Part shown: one piece after another, positions 19,207 to 28,319 of the stretch
Position numbering within the stretch: position 1 is the first letter of the stretch
Layout of the letters: each line of letters starts with the position of its first letter
Origin: Deltaproteobacteria bacterium
GTDB taxonomy: Bacteria; Myxococcota_A; UBA9160; UBA4427
Assembly (NCBI GenBank): GCA_002719955.1
Contig: PBFW01000045.1
Span: 1-64,000, forward strand
Direction: 5' to 3'
Length of the DNA stretch: 64,000 nt
Program-made: the position numbers and the translations under genes
Notes under the pieces: generated by a model
What the model saw: the letters and a program-made list of their open reading frames with translations, nothing else
Database searches by the model: none
Told to the model about the DNA's origin: nothing

Positions 19207-20121
19207 TCATCGTCCCGGTGCCAGCGCTTCGACGGCCTTCCAATCGGGCCCGGCGAATAGACCCTCCGGATTCACGAAATTGATGCAGATCTGAGTCGCC
19301 CCCGCGTCGAGGTGCGACTGCAGAAACATTTCGATCTGCGTCTCCGACCCCCACGCAACGGTGGCATCGATCAAGCGGTCGGATCCACCCTCCTCGAAAT
19401 CTGCGTCCTCGAGTCCGTATCTGCGCCAGGTCTTCCGATAATTCTCGAGCGCGATATTGGCCGCCCCCGCCGCGCGTGCCGCGTCACGCGCTTTCCTCGG
19501 ATCGGTTTCGAGGACGACTTTGACCTCGGGACACAGAAAGGCGTCGGGACCGAGGATCTCTCGCGCGTCCCGCGTATGTCCGGGCGGCATGAAATAGGGA
19601 TGAGCCCCCTGCGCGCGATTCCCGGACAGGGCCAGCATCTTCGGGCCCAACGCCGCGAGCACACGCGGGGGGCCGGTCTGAACGGCAGGCTCATCCCCGG
19701 GTGCCGCATCGGGCCCGAGAAAAATACTCATATCCGGACCGCGATCCATCGCGTCCAGGTAATTCTTCATCGCGGTCAGCGGCGGTCCGTAGACCAGGCC
19801 GTGCATCTGCTCAACGATCGGCGGATGCGACACACCGAGGCCCAGCAGGAAGCGCCCCCCGGACTGTTCATCCAGCGTGCGATGCGCCGCCGCCATGACC
19901 GCGGGTGCGCGTTCGAAGATGGGGATGATCCCGGTCGCCAGGATCAGATTCTGCGTCTCAGCGAGAATCTGCGAAGACAAGACCATCAGGTCGCGCTGCA
20001 TCGCCATCGGTTGCCACAATGTCGAGTATCCGAGGCGCTCGAGCCGTTGGGCCGATTCGATTCGCTGGGGCAGCTCGAAATTCTCGAGCGAGGCCCAAAT
20101 TCCACGTGTGCCGAGTTCCAT
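19207..20121 (-). CDS. Luciferase-like F420-dependent oxidoreductase (TIGR03620-like)
   Basis: A 304-residue luciferase-like TIM barrel resembling the mycobacterial TIGR03620 group. Features: LGTRGIWASLENFEL at the N-terminus, RLGYSTLWQP, LILATGIIPIFERAPAVMAAAHRTL, GGRFLLGLGVSHPPIVEQM and VLAALGPKMLALSGNRAQGAHPYFMPP. GGAAG precedes the ATG. It reads toward the second RND exporter but on the same strand (49-nt gap), so the pair could be co-transcribed. F420 dependence is inferred from the subfamily; no F420 biosynthesis gene is in the window. Confidence 0.85.
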   Translation of the reverse strand: MELGTRGIWASLENFELPQRIESAQRLERLGYSTLWQPMAMQRDLMVLSSQILAETQNLILATGIIPIFERAPAVMAAAHRTLDEQSGGRFLLGLGVSHPPIVEQMHGLVYGPPLTAMKNYLDAMDRGPDMSIFLGPDAAPGDEPAVQTGPPRVLAALGPKMLALSGNRAQGAHPYFMPPGHTRDAREILGPDAFLCPEVKVVLETDPRKARDAARAAGAANIALENYRKTWRRYGLEDADFEEGGSDRLIDATVAWGSETQIEMFLQSHLDAGATQICINFVNPEGLFAGPDWKAVEALAPGR

Positions 20122-20229
20122 GCCAATGTCTTCCTTGCTCGCAGGCCCGGGGAGGGGCGCGGGTCGATCGCTTTCCCGAGGCAGTGGGGAGGGACTGACC
20201 AGTATGTCAGCGAAAACTGCCCAGCGCCA

Positions 20230-20269
20230 AGCCCCCGAAAGGGGGCTGAAAGGGGGCTGAAAGGGGCCC
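20230..20269. repeat. Stem-loop with threefold 11-bp direct repeat
   Basis: AGCCCCC-GAAA-GGGGGCT (20230-20247) is a perfect 7-bp stem with a GNRA-type GAAA loop. The loop-plus-3-prime-arm unit GAAAGGGGGCT occurs at 20237-20247 and again at 20248-20258, with a diverged third copy at 20259-20269. It lies between the divergent genes at 20121 and 20407, so it is not a simple terminator. Local slippage could have produced the repeat. Confidence 0.6.
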
Positions 20270-20406
20270 GAATTCAGCGATCCCGGTGATCGCTATCGCG
20301 CGCCCTTGCCGTGGTAGGCTCGTTCGGACGATCCGAGACGCGGAAATACCTTCGAAGAAGAACCAGCCCACCCGGCCCGTTCAAAGCCCAGGGAGCTCGA
20401 CAAGAG

Positions 20407-21846
20407 ATGAACCGATCCGATCTTGCCCGAATGGATGCCACCGCCCAAGCCGGGCTCATCGCGAGCGGCCAGTCTTCGGCGAGCGAACTCGTCGAAGCCG
20501 CGATCGAAAGGATCGAAGGGGTGAATCCCGAGATCAATGCCGTCGTGACCGAGCTCTTCGATCACGCACGCGCCGAAGCAGCATCGAGTGCCTTGCCCGA
20601 TGGCCCCTTTCGCGGGGTGCCGCTGCTCCTGAAAGATCTCGGCTGTCATGTCGCCGGCATTCCGGTTTACGGAGGGACGCGCTTTCTGCGCGATCGAGCC
20701 TGGGTCGCGCCAACCGACAGCGTGCTCGCGAAGCGATTCCGCGCCGCCGGCTTCATCTTCGTGGGCAAGACCAACACCCCCGAACTCGGCCTCTCTCCGA
20801 CGACGGAGCCCGACACGTTCGGACCAACACGCAACCCCTGGAATCCGGACCGGATCGTCGGAGGTTCGAGCGGCGGGTCCGCCGCCGCGGTCGCGGCCGG
20901 CCTGACTCCCCTCGCTCACGCCGGCGACGGCGGAGGTTCCATCCGCAATCCGGCGGGGGCCTGCGGACTCGTGGGTTTGAAGCCATCACGCGGACGCACG
21001 AGTCTGGGGCCCGGCAAGGGTGAGGGATGGGCGGGGTGTGTCACCGAACACGTCGTCACGCGCAGCGTGCGCGACGCCGCCGCCGTCCTGGATTGTGTTG
21101 CCGGGCCTGCACCGGGCGATCCCTATCACGCGCCCCCCCCCGCGCGACCCTTTGCAGAGGAACTCGGTCGCGCTCCCGGGCGCCTCCGCATCGGTCAGTT
21201 CATCCACAACGAGTTCACGCCCGCCCATCCGGAGAGTGTCCAGGCGGTCCAGGCAACCGCCGCGCTCTTGGGCGAATTGGGACATCACGTCGACGAAACC
21301 TATCCCGAAGCCCTGGACGAAAGCCACCTGGGCGAATGGACTTCGACGGCGGTCTCGGCTTCTGTGGCGCACGAGATCAGCCAGATGGAGGCTTCCGTTG
21401 GTGAGCGTGCGAAGGAGGGTGACTTCGAGCCGGCGACGCTCGCGATGGCCGATCACGGCCGCGCCCTGTCCGCCGCCGAATATGTCGCCAATCTCGACGA
21501 ACTCCATGCCTATGGGCGTCGCTTGCGAAGTTGGTGGGCCGAAGAGCCCGGCGCGGATGGGTACGACATCCTGATCACGCCGACGATGGCGGAACCCGCG
21601 CCACCGATCGGCTCGATCAAGGGCGCCGAGATCGATTGTATCATTCGACTCGTTCCCTACACGATGCCCTACAACGTCTCGGGCCAGCCCGCGATCGGCC
21701 TCCCGCTCCATTGGTCCGAAGACGGTCTGCCGGTTGGGATCCAGCTCGTCTCGCGCTATGGCGAGGAAGGCCTGCTGATTCGCCTGGCGTCTCAACTCGA
21801 GGCCGCCCTGCCCTGGCATGAACGGATCCCGCCAATCCATGCTTGA
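20407..21846 (+). CDS. Amidase (amidase signature family)
   Basis: A 479-residue amidase-signature enzyme hydrolysing an amide bond. The Ser-cisSer-Lys triad is intact: Lys in [10 protein letters not shown] (about residue 76), cis-Ser in the [14 protein letters not shown] block (about 155), and nucleophile Ser in [11 protein letters not shown] (about 178). The ATG at 20407 is preferred to the in-frame start at 20311 because the family signature begins shortly after it and GGGAG lies upstream. A possible TAGGCT -10 box is near 20315. It is not GatA: no gatB or gatC is adjacent. Substrate unknown. Confidence 0.9.
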   Translation: MNRSDLARMDATAQAGLIASGQSSASELVEAAIERIEGVNPEINAVVTELFDHARAEAASSALPDGPFRGVPLLLKDLGCHVAGIPVYGGTRFLRDRAWVAPTDSVLAKRFRAAGFIFVGKTNTPELGLSPTTEPDTFGPTRNPWNPDRIVGGSSGGSAAAVAAGLTPLAHAGDGGGSIRNPAGACGLVGLKPSRGRTSLGPGKGEGWAGCVTEHVVTRSVRDAAAVLDCVAGPAPGDPYHAPPPARPFAEELGRAPGRLRIGQFIHNEFTPAHPESVQAVQATAALLGELGHHVDETYPEALDESHLGEWTSTAVSASVAHEISQMEASVGERAKEGDFEPATLAMADHGRALSAAEYVANLDELHAYGRRLRSWWAEEPGADGYDILITPTMAEPAPPIGSIKGAEIDCIIRLVPYTMPYNVSGQPAIGLPLHWSEDGLPVGIQLVSRYGEEGLLIRLASQLEAALPWHERIPPIHA

Positions 21847-22030
21847 AATGGATCAGACACGTCATGCGAACCGGTGAGGCTCTGGATCGCCGCCACATGG
21901 GCGTAGCCAGACGTCCGGAGACTGTGCGAGGATATCGACCCTGGATCGGCGCTCGTCCCGGGCGACCGCCCCTTGTCCCCCACGCCGGCAATCCCATGGG
22001 GTGGTCGAGAACGACGAATAGGAGAACAGC

Positions 22031-22951
22031 ATGAAGGATCTCAAGGGCAAGGTAGCCGTCGTCACAGGGGGCGGAGGTGGAATCGGCAAGGCCATCGGCG
22101 TCGCGTTCCTGGCCCAGGGCATGAAGGTCGTTCTCGCCGACGTCGTCAAGGATCTGCTGGACGAAGCCGTTTTGGAGATCGGGTCCGACGATGTGATCGG
22201 TCAACTCACGGATGTCACCTCCCTCGACTCGCTCTGCGAGCTGCGTGACAGGACGATCGACCATTTCGGCGCCGTCCACGTGATCTGCAACAACGCGGCG
22301 GTGGGAGCCGGCGCGACCGGCAATGTCTGGGAACACCACATGAACGACTGGAAATGGTCGCTGGACGTGAATGTTCTCGGTGTGATCAACGGCATGAATG
22401 CCTTCATCCCAACCCTCGTCGAACAGGACGAGGGCCATGTCGTCAATACGTCGAGCGGCAACGGTGGCTATACGCCGATGGCGAGCACCGGTATCTATCC
22501 GGTCACCAAGGCCGCCGTGACGACGCTCACCGAATGTCTCTGGGGCCAGCTCAAGGAGGTCGGGTCGAACGTCGGCGCGTCGATTCTCTATCCCTCCACC
22601 CAGACGCCAGGCGTCCTCGCGACGGGCATCTGGCGAGCGGGCGCGAATCGACCCGACCGATATGGTCGCGGCGATCCGGCCAAGGATGCGGATGTGCGAG
22701 ATGCGCTCGCAGACTACCTGGCCCGGGCCAAGGAGGCGGGCCAGGAAGTCCCGGTCGCGCCCCTCGAGGAGGTCGCGGATCTCTGCGTCCAGGCCGTTCG
22801 GGACGACCTCTTCTGGGCGACCTACCCGATGGACCGCCAGACGGACATGCTCGAAGCCCGCACGCGCTCGATGATCAACCGCACACCGCCCGAGTACCTG
22901 ATCGAAGAGAACCTGATGTCCGCGGACGCCAAGGAGCGCGGCGAGCAATAG
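22031..22951 (+). CDS. Short-chain dehydrogenase/reductase
   Basis: A 306-residue classical SDR with the cofactor loop TGGGGGIGKAIG, NNAAVG, and catalytic YPVTK preceded by a serine-containing strand (VVNTSSGNGG). AGGAG precedes the ATG. It is longer than the usual 250 residues because of a C-terminal extension carrying a QAVRDDLFWATYPMD-like segment, seen in SDRs of steroid and terpenoid catabolism. It lies 184 nt after the amidase. The predicted reaction is NAD(P)-linked alcohol/ketone interconversion. Confidence 0.88.
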   Translation: MKDLKGKVAVVTGGGGGIGKAIGVAFLAQGMKVVLADVVKDLLDEAVLEIGSDDVIGQLTDVTSLDSLCELRDRTIDHFGAVHVICNNAAVGAGATGNVWEHHMNDWKWSLDVNVLGVINGMNAFIPTLVEQDEGHVVNTSSGNGGYTPMASTGIYPVTKAAVTTLTECLWGQLKEVGSNVGASILYPSTQTPGVLATGIWRAGANRPDRYGRGDPAKDADVRDALADYLARAKEAGQEVPVAPLEEVADLCVQAVRDDLFWATYPMDRQTDMLEARTRSMINRTPPEYLIEENLMSADAKERGEQ

Positions 22952-22955
22952 GCGA

Positions 22956-22974
22956 GCCTCTCGCGGGGAGAGGC
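22956..22974 (+). terminator. Candidate terminator hairpin after the SDR
   Basis: GCCTCTC-GCGGG-GAGAGGC is a perfect 7-bp stem with a 5-nt loop, starting 5 nt after the SDR stop. No T-tract follows, so it may be a Rho-assisted or mRNA-end-protecting structure. Confidence 0.5.
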
Positions 22975-23417
22975 CACCCGATTTCAGGGTCCAGCCCGAC
23001 CGGGATCGCCCCTCCGATCCACGAAATCGCCCGATCGGGGCGGAATGTGAACCCGCATACAGATCTCACGACCGATCTTGCGCACGTTCGAATTCGATCT
23101 GCGCGCCGGCCCGCCGGTGCCGAAAGAGCGTGACCAGTTGGGGCAGCGCTCGACCTTTCTCCAGGAAGGGCGAGGTTCCAATCCGCCCGAGCCGGGAATC
23201 GACGGACGCTCACCGGCTCGGGTATCGCGGCTCTTCCTTTCGGCCGCTCTCTCTCGGCCTCGCCACGCAAATCGCACCCTTCGCCCTCCGGGCGAAAAGA
23301 TCACCCACCCGGGGCGCGGCCGCCGCGGCGGCCTCCCCATTACGGTCGGCGTTCGTAGGAAGACTCGAGGGACCTGCCCTTCACCAAAGGCCGAGACGGC
23401 GGTCCCCATCCGGACGA
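22975..23417. other. Hairpin-rich non-coding interval
   Basis: About 440 bp between convergent genes with no credible ORF. It contains several inverted repeats: CCGGC-CC-GCCGG near 23103-23114, GAGCG..CGCTC around 23125-23152, the 10-bp stem at 23186-23222, and TTCGCCC-TCC-GGGCGAA at 23280-23296. The density suggests a structured transcript or a multi-part terminator. Confidence 0.45.
23186..23222. repeat. Perfect 10-bp inverted repeat with 17-nt loop
   Basis: CCCGAGCCGG (23186-23195) pairs with CCGGCTCGGG (23213-23222). The stem is all G/C except two A/T pairs and should be very stable in RNA. It lies between the converging SDR and D-aminoacylase genes. Confidence 0.6.
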
Positions 23418-25148
23418 TCAGTCGCCCGCCGCTGCGCCGCCACGTCCGCCGCGCAGCAATTTGCCCGAGTGGACGTGGGTCTCCCTGTCGTCCTCAATCG
23501 TGACCTGGCCGTTCACGAGGACATACCGGTAGCCGCTCCCCGCCGAAGCGACGCGGTATTCGTCACCGGGCAGGTCGTGACGAAAATTCGGAAACTCGTA
23601 ATCGAGCGCCTCGAAGTCGTAGACGACGATGTCCGCGGCCGCACCTTCACGCAAGACACCGCGATCGCGAAAGCCCGCACAGAATGCGGGCAGCGCGCTG
23701 AGCCGCCAATGGGCTTCCTCGAGGCTCAGGAATTCATGCTCGCGAACGTATTGCGAGATCAACTCGGTCGCATAACTGCCCGCCGCGAGATATTTGAGAT
23801 GTGCTCCGCCATCGGATAGCCCCGGAATGACCCAGGGGTTGTCGAGAAGCTGCTTTATACCCTCGAGGCCGATATCGAATTGCGGAGCCTGAAAACTCGT
23901 CTTCAGATCATCCGAGACAACGAGATCACAGATCGCGTCGACGGGATGGCGATCTTTGCGTGCCGCGATCTCCGCGATACTCATTCCGACATATTTCTCG
24001 TTTTCGGCATTTTCGACCGACACGACCCGCGCCTCGTCCACACCACCGATGAACTGGTATCGAAGCGGTTCCGCCCGAAGCTTCTCGCGCACGGACTCGT
24101 CTGCGAGATTCTTGAGGATCTTGGCGTTCGGCAGATCGGGTCCGGCGAACTCCTCCCAAACGGGACCCCAGAGATCCCAGTAGTCAAAGGTGAAGAGCAG
24201 CGGAGGATTCTGCGTGATCCCCTGGCCGTAGATGCGCAGTCCTTTCTTGGCACAGGCGTCAAACCACGCGAAAAGGTCCTTGTGCATGTCGATCATCACA
24301 TTCGAAGCGGGCAGCGCCTGATAGATGATCGGAGCGCCACTGGTCTCCGCGATCTCCTCCCAATGTTCGCGAGACATCGGCGCGCCGGAGAGCTCGATGA
24401 ATCCCTCCCCGCGATCACCGAGCACTTCCGCCAGGGCGAGCTGCGTCTCGGGCCACATCACATCCGAGGGCATCGGAGTGCCATCGAAATCCGATTGTGC
24501 CGCCCCCCCCGCCGTTTTGGCACTCGGATCCCCGGGCGTCCCGAGGCTCTGCGCGGACCAACCACAGGCCCCGGCATCCATCGCCTCGTTGAGAAGTCGC
24601 TTCAGCTCTGCCGTCTCTTCCTCGGTCGGCTTGCGACCGGCTTTGGCGTCCTCGAGACCCAGCACCCAGACGAGCAGCGGGTTCACGCCGACATAGGGCA
24701 GCATATTCAGCGCCTTCGGAGCGCGATCGATGCTGTCGAGCATCTCGGGATAGGTCTCCCAATCCCAGGGAATCGAGGCCTCCATTGTGGCCATCGGAAT
24801 CGCCTCGACCTTCGTCATCGATTCCATCGCTCGGTATTGGTGCTCCTTCTTGCAGGGCGCAAAACCGAAACCGCAATTTCCCACCACGACGGAAGTCACA
24901 CCGTTCCAACCGGAGGTCGTCAGGTAGGGATCCCAGAAGACCTGGGCATCATAATGCGTGTGCAGGTCGATGAAGCCCGGGGCGACGACCAGCCCCGCAG
25001 CATCGATTTCACGATCGGCTAGGCCCTCCTTGATACGGCCCATGCGGATGATCTCACCATCCTTGATACCGACATCGCCCTTGTATCGCGGGTTTCGGGC
25101 GCCGTCGACGATCATTCCGTTTCGGATCACGATGTCATAGGTGGCCAT
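23418..25148 (-). CDS. D-aminoacylase / N-acyl-D-amino-acid deacylase family amidohydrolase
   Basis: A 576-residue cytoplasmic metal-dependent hydrolase of the D-aminoacylase branch of the amidohydrolase superfamily. The N-terminal beta-sandwich strand (YDIVIRNGMIVDGARNPRYKGD) leads to the metal site PGFIDLHTHYDAQ, then TSVVVGNCGFGFAP. Later come IPGLSDGGAHLKY (Asp site) and the C-terminal VREGAAADIVVYD-type segment (here LREGAAADIVVYDF). The length fits the family. The glycine-rich C-terminal tail is atypical. It is the last gene of a leftward run from 28154. Many such proteins annotated as D-aminoacylase hydrolyse other N-acyl or cyclic amides. Confidence 0.87.
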   Translation of the reverse strand: MATYDIVIRNGMIVDGARNPRYKGDVGIKDGEIIRMGRIKEGLADREIDAAGLVVAPGFIDLHTHYDAQVFWDPYLTTSGWNGVTSVVVGNCGFGFAPCKKEHQYRAMESMTKVEAIPMATMEASIPWDWETYPEMLDSIDRAPKALNMLPYVGVNPLLVWVLGLEDAKAGRKPTEEETAELKRLLNEAMDAGACGWSAQSLGTPGDPSAKTAGGAAQSDFDGTPMPSDVMWPETQLALAEVLGDRGEGFIELSGAPMSREHWEEIAETSGAPIIYQALPASNVMIDMHKDLFAWFDACAKKGLRIYGQGITQNPPLLFTFDYWDLWGPVWEEFAGPDLPNAKILKNLADESVREKLRAEPLRYQFIGGVDEARVVSVENAENEKYVGMSIAEIAARKDRHPVDAICDLVVSDDLKTSFQAPQFDIGLEGIKQLLDNPWVIPGLSDGGAHLKYLAAGSYATELISQYVREHEFLSLEEAHWRLSALPAFCAGFRDRGVLREGAAADIVVYDFEALDYEFPNFRHDLPGDEYRVASAGSGYRYVLVNGQVTIEDDRETHVHSGKLLRGGRGGAAAGD

Positions 25149-25286
25149 GGCTGGGGGGCTCCTCGCTTTTCTGAATTTCTGATGGCTGAGTCGACGATGG
25201 CTACACGAAAGTATGCCAGAAAGAACGGGGTCGTGGGCCCGCTTTGAATCCTTCCTCTCGACGATCTCGAATCCGATATTGCCCCG

Positions 25287-26126
25287 CTAGATCGGCGCCA
25301 ACTCCCCGTAACGCGGCTTTCGCTCACCAAAGAAAAAACGGTTGGCATTGCCGAAGAGATATTTCTCCAACACTCCGTCGCGCAGGTCGAGGGCTCGCGC
25401 CTCCCCCAGACAACGCTCGAAATCCAGCGCCGGATGATCCGACGCAAAGAGGACCTTGTTCTTGCCGCGCGTATTCATGAAATGAATCAGCTCCGGCGGA
25501 AAATGTTTCGGTGAATAGGCGGATGTCATCATGTGCAGGTTCGCATACTTGATCATCAAGCGCGTCGCGACGCCCCACCAGGGGTCGGCACCGTGGGCCA
25601 TGCAGAGTTTCAACTCCGGGAAACGCAGGCACACCCGGTCGAGATGAATCGGGTCCTGACATTCGCCGGCCATGGGCGGTCCGGGTAGACCCGTATTGAT
25701 CGTGAGTGGCAGGTCGAGTTCGATGCATTTCGTGTAGAGCGGGTAATAGAGCGCGTCGCTCGGAGCGATGTCGAAGGCAAAAGGGACGACCTTTGCGCAA
25801 GCGGTCGGATGATTGCGGACCAGCGCCTCGAGTTCCCAGAGCCCCTTCATCATGTCACGCGGGTCGACTCCGAGTCCGAGGGAGAAACGTTCGGGATGAT
25901 TGTCCACGCAGCGCAGGGCGCGGGCAGTGGGGGCGTTGGCATTGCAGACGATGATCGCTCGCTCGACACCCAGCCGATCCATCTCGGAAATCAACTCCTC
26001 CGGCGCGAAGCTGCGAAAGAAACCTTCTCCTCCCTTCAGGTAATCCTCCTTCACGCGAATCAGGTATTCCGGCGGCTCAATATCTCCCATGTCGACATTG
26101 ACCCAGCAATCGATCGCCTTCTGCAT
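25287..26126 (-). CDS. Amidohydrolase family 2 protein lacking the HxH motif
   Basis: A 279-residue amidohydrolase_2-type TIM barrel starting at ATG 26126 (GGGAG upstream; a longer frame to 26228 adds unconserved residues). At the usual N-terminal metal-binding HxH or H-x-x-E site it reads AIDCWVNVDMG, with no histidine. Downstream landmarks persist: LTINTGLPGPPMAG, ELKLCMAHGADPWW and VLFASDHPALDFERCL. It may use a single-metal or non-metal mechanism, or be a regulatory homologue. Its neighbours on the same strand are an SDR and another amidohydrolase upstream and the D-aminoacylase downstream. Confidence 0.8.
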   Translation of the reverse strand: MQKAIDCWVNVDMGDIEPPEYLIRVKEDYLKGGEGFFRSFAPEELISEMDRLGVERAIIVCNANAPTARALRCVDNHPERFSLGLGVDPRDMMKGLWELEALVRNHPTACAKVVPFAFDIAPSDALYYPLYTKCIELDLPLTINTGLPGPPMAGECQDPIHLDRVCLRFPELKLCMAHGADPWWGVATRLMIKYANLHMMTSAYSPKHFPPELIHFMNTRGKNKVLFASDHPALDFERCLGEARALDLRDGVLEKYLFGNANRFFFGERKPRYGELAPI

Positions 26127-26232
26127 TCCCGGTAATCTCCCTTCGCATTCCTCACCCATCCTCGACGGGCTCGCTGGGCAGCGATCGAAGCTCACGACCA
26201 GAAAACAGGACGTGATGGTCGATCGCACGCGA

Positions 26233-27009
26233 TCAGTAGGCGGAGAGACCGCCCTCCGCCGGAATCGTCGCGCCGTGGATCATGCGCGACTCGTCCGATG
26301 CCAGAAAGAGCGCAATCTGCGCAATATCCTCAGGCACGCCGACGGCAAAGGGATGGGCCTCCGCGAGCGAACCATCCTCGGCGGCGCGACCGAGCTGCCC
26401 ACCTGATAAGCGCTTGCGAATCCGCTCGGACAACACGATGCCGGGGCAGATGGCATTGACCCGCACACCCTCCCGGCCGTAGGACGACGCGAGCGCCCGG
26501 GTGAGCGAAAGGATTCCACCCTTGGCGGCAGAATAGGCGTGGAGCGGTTGTCCCTGGAGCGCAACGACGGAGGACGCATTGACGACGGAGCCACCTCCGG
26601 ACTCGATGATATGCGGAATCCCGACGCGACAGCAGAGGAAGGTGCCCTTCAGATCGAGATTCAAGCTGTGTTCCCAGACGGCGAGATCGATCTCACTCGC
26701 CAGCCCGTCTTCGGGAATCGATCCACCCGCACAGTTGAAGAGCACATGTACGCCATCGAAACTGCTCAGCGCTTCCTGCCATGCGGCTTCGACGGATTCC
26801 TCTTCCGTCACATCGGTCCGCACGAAGAGCGCCCGCCCCCCCTCCTTCGTGATCTCCTCGGCCACGACCGCACCGAGCTCGGGTGCGACCTCGGCGATCA
26901 CGATCGAGGCCCCCTCTTGCGCGAAGAGTCGCGCCGAGGCTCGACCGATGCCCGACCCCGCACCCGTGATGAAGGCCACCTTGCCTGCAAGGCGCCCGGC
27001 GCCCGACAT
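26233..27009 (-). CDS. Short-chain dehydrogenase/reductase
   Basis: A 258-residue classical SDR: N-terminal TGAGSGIGRASARLF cofactor loop, NCAGGSI, VNASSVVALQ (catalytic Ser), YSAAK, and a C-terminal HGATIPAEGGLSAY typical of FabG-like catabolic SDRs. Its ATG overlaps the stop of the upstream amidohydrolase by one base (TAATG), so translation is coupled. It probably oxidises a secondary alcohol in the pathway served by the adjacent hydrolases. Confidence 0.9.
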   Translation of the reverse strand: MSGAGRLAGKVAFITGAGSGIGRASARLFAQEGASIVIAEVAPELGAVVAEEITKEGGRALFVRTDVTEEESVEAAWQEALSSFDGVHVLFNCAGGSIPEDGLASEIDLAVWEHSLNLDLKGTFLCCRVGIPHIIESGGGSVVNASSVVALQGQPLHAYSAAKGGILSLTRALASSYGREGVRVNAICPGIVLSERIRKRLSGGQLGRAAEDGSLAEAHPFAVGVPEDIAQIALFLASDESRMIHGATIPAEGGLSAY

Positions 27010-28154
27010 TACGCAATCCCCTTCGAGGGAAGTTCCATGCCGTAGAGCTCGGCCACATTAGCGTGCACGATGCGATGCCGAACATCCTCCGGTACGCCTG
27101 CGAAGTTCTTGTCGATCCACATCCTGGATTCCGGAAAGGTCGAATCCGAGTGTGGAAAGTCTGACGCCCACATGTAATTCTCACGTCCGAAGAGTTCGTG
27201 GGTCGCGGGACCGACCGGATCATCCTGAAAAGTCGCAAAAATCTGGCGGCGGATATAGAAGCTCGGGGGTTCCGGCGGAGCGTCGGGCCACAGCGCGCGA
27301 TATTTCGCATCGCAATGGTCCATCCGGTACATATAATGCGGAAGCCAGCCAGTATCGTTCTCCGCTGAAACGATCTTCAGATTCGGGAAGCGGTGGAGGA
27401 CTCCGCTGAAAATGATCCGCGTCAGCGAGTCCTGTATTTCGTGAAGCACGCTCATGTACCAGATGCCGGAATGGGCACGACCCTGGATCGCATCGACGAC
27501 CCCGTTACTCGTCCGTCCCCGACCCGCGATGATGTGAAGCGAAACCGGCAGATCGGCCTCCTCGGCCGCCGCCCAGAAGGGGTCGTACAGGGGATCGTTA
27601 TAGGGTCGATCCTCGGGCGGAGAGCCCCAGACCATCACACCCCGCATGCCCTGCTTGGCGATCGCCTCGACATCGGGAACCGCGGAGGAAATGTCCTCGA
27701 GCGAAACCAGGCCCACACCGTAGAGGCGCGCAGGATCGTGTTGGCAGAATTCCGCGAGCCAGGCGTTATAGGCCTGGAAGCACGCCCGCTGGAGTTCGCC
27801 GCTACTCATCGCGAATAGTTTCATCCCCAGGTTCGGATAGAGCACCTCGGCATCGATGCCGTCGAGCTCCTGATCCGCGATCCGTTCCGTCGGATCCCAG
27901 CCCGAAGGCCGAGCAGCCTCATAGCCCTTTTCGAAGAATTCGACGAGTTCCTTGCCGGAACGCCCCGCTGCAAAACCTCCCGCGACCGGAAAGGGCGCAG
28001 CACCTTCGCTCATGAAGAGCCACGCGGGCCCCTCCCCGGGGTTCTTCGTCACATAGGGAGCACGATCGCGAAACTTGCGATCGAGCCGCTCCTGCCAGAG
28101 ATCCGCGGGCTCGGTCACGTGGGAATCCGCTGAGATTACGCCGTGGGGTGCCAT
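27009..28154 (-). CDS. Amidohydrolase family 2 protein
   Basis: A 381-residue TIM-barrel amidohydrolase_2 protein. The N-terminal metal segment ISADSHVTEPADLW carries the D-x-H-x-x-E form; downstream are LPVSLHIIAGRGR (His), LKIVSAENDTGWLPHYMYRMDH and MWASDFPHSDSTFPES (Asp with SDFPH). This resembles bacterial hydrolases or decarboxylases found beside aromatic and steroid degradation genes. GGGAGG precedes the ATG. It is the first gene of the leftward run 28154-23418. Confidence 0.87.
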   Translation of the reverse strand: MAPHGVISADSHVTEPADLWQERLDRKFRDRAPYVTKNPGEGPAWLFMSEGAAPFPVAGGFAAGRSGKELVEFFEKGYEAARPSGWDPTERIADQELDGIDAEVLYPNLGMKLFAMSSGELQRACFQAYNAWLAEFCQHDPARLYGVGLVSLEDISSAVPDVEAIAKQGMRGVMVWGSPPEDRPYNDPLYDPFWAAAEEADLPVSLHIIAGRGRTSNGVVDAIQGRAHSGIWYMSVLHEIQDSLTRIIFSGVLHRFPNLKIVSAENDTGWLPHYMYRMDHCDAKYRALWPDAPPEPPSFYIRRQIFATFQDDPVGPATHELFGRENYMWASDFPHSDSTFPESRMWIDKNFAGVPEDVRHRIVHANVAELYGMELPSKGIA

Positions 28155-28319
28155 GATCTTTCCTCCCGAGCCCGTACGGATCGACGATTCGCGGCCCGCT
28201 CCTGCGACTCGGGAGGAAGACTAGTGCGTGGAGCTTCGGGGCGGTAGCCAGCGATTTCGCTCAAGGGTCCCCCGGGTCCCCTGCGAGCCGATCGGCGAAT
28301 CCAGAACGACTCCGGGGGC

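Noticed and set aside
23120..23195. tRNA-like stretch (AGTTGGGGCAGCGC followed by GGTTCCAATCC)
   Set aside because: The segments resemble D-arm and T-arm text, but the T-stem does not pair, no 7-nt anticodon loop with U33 forms, and no matching acceptor stem is found.
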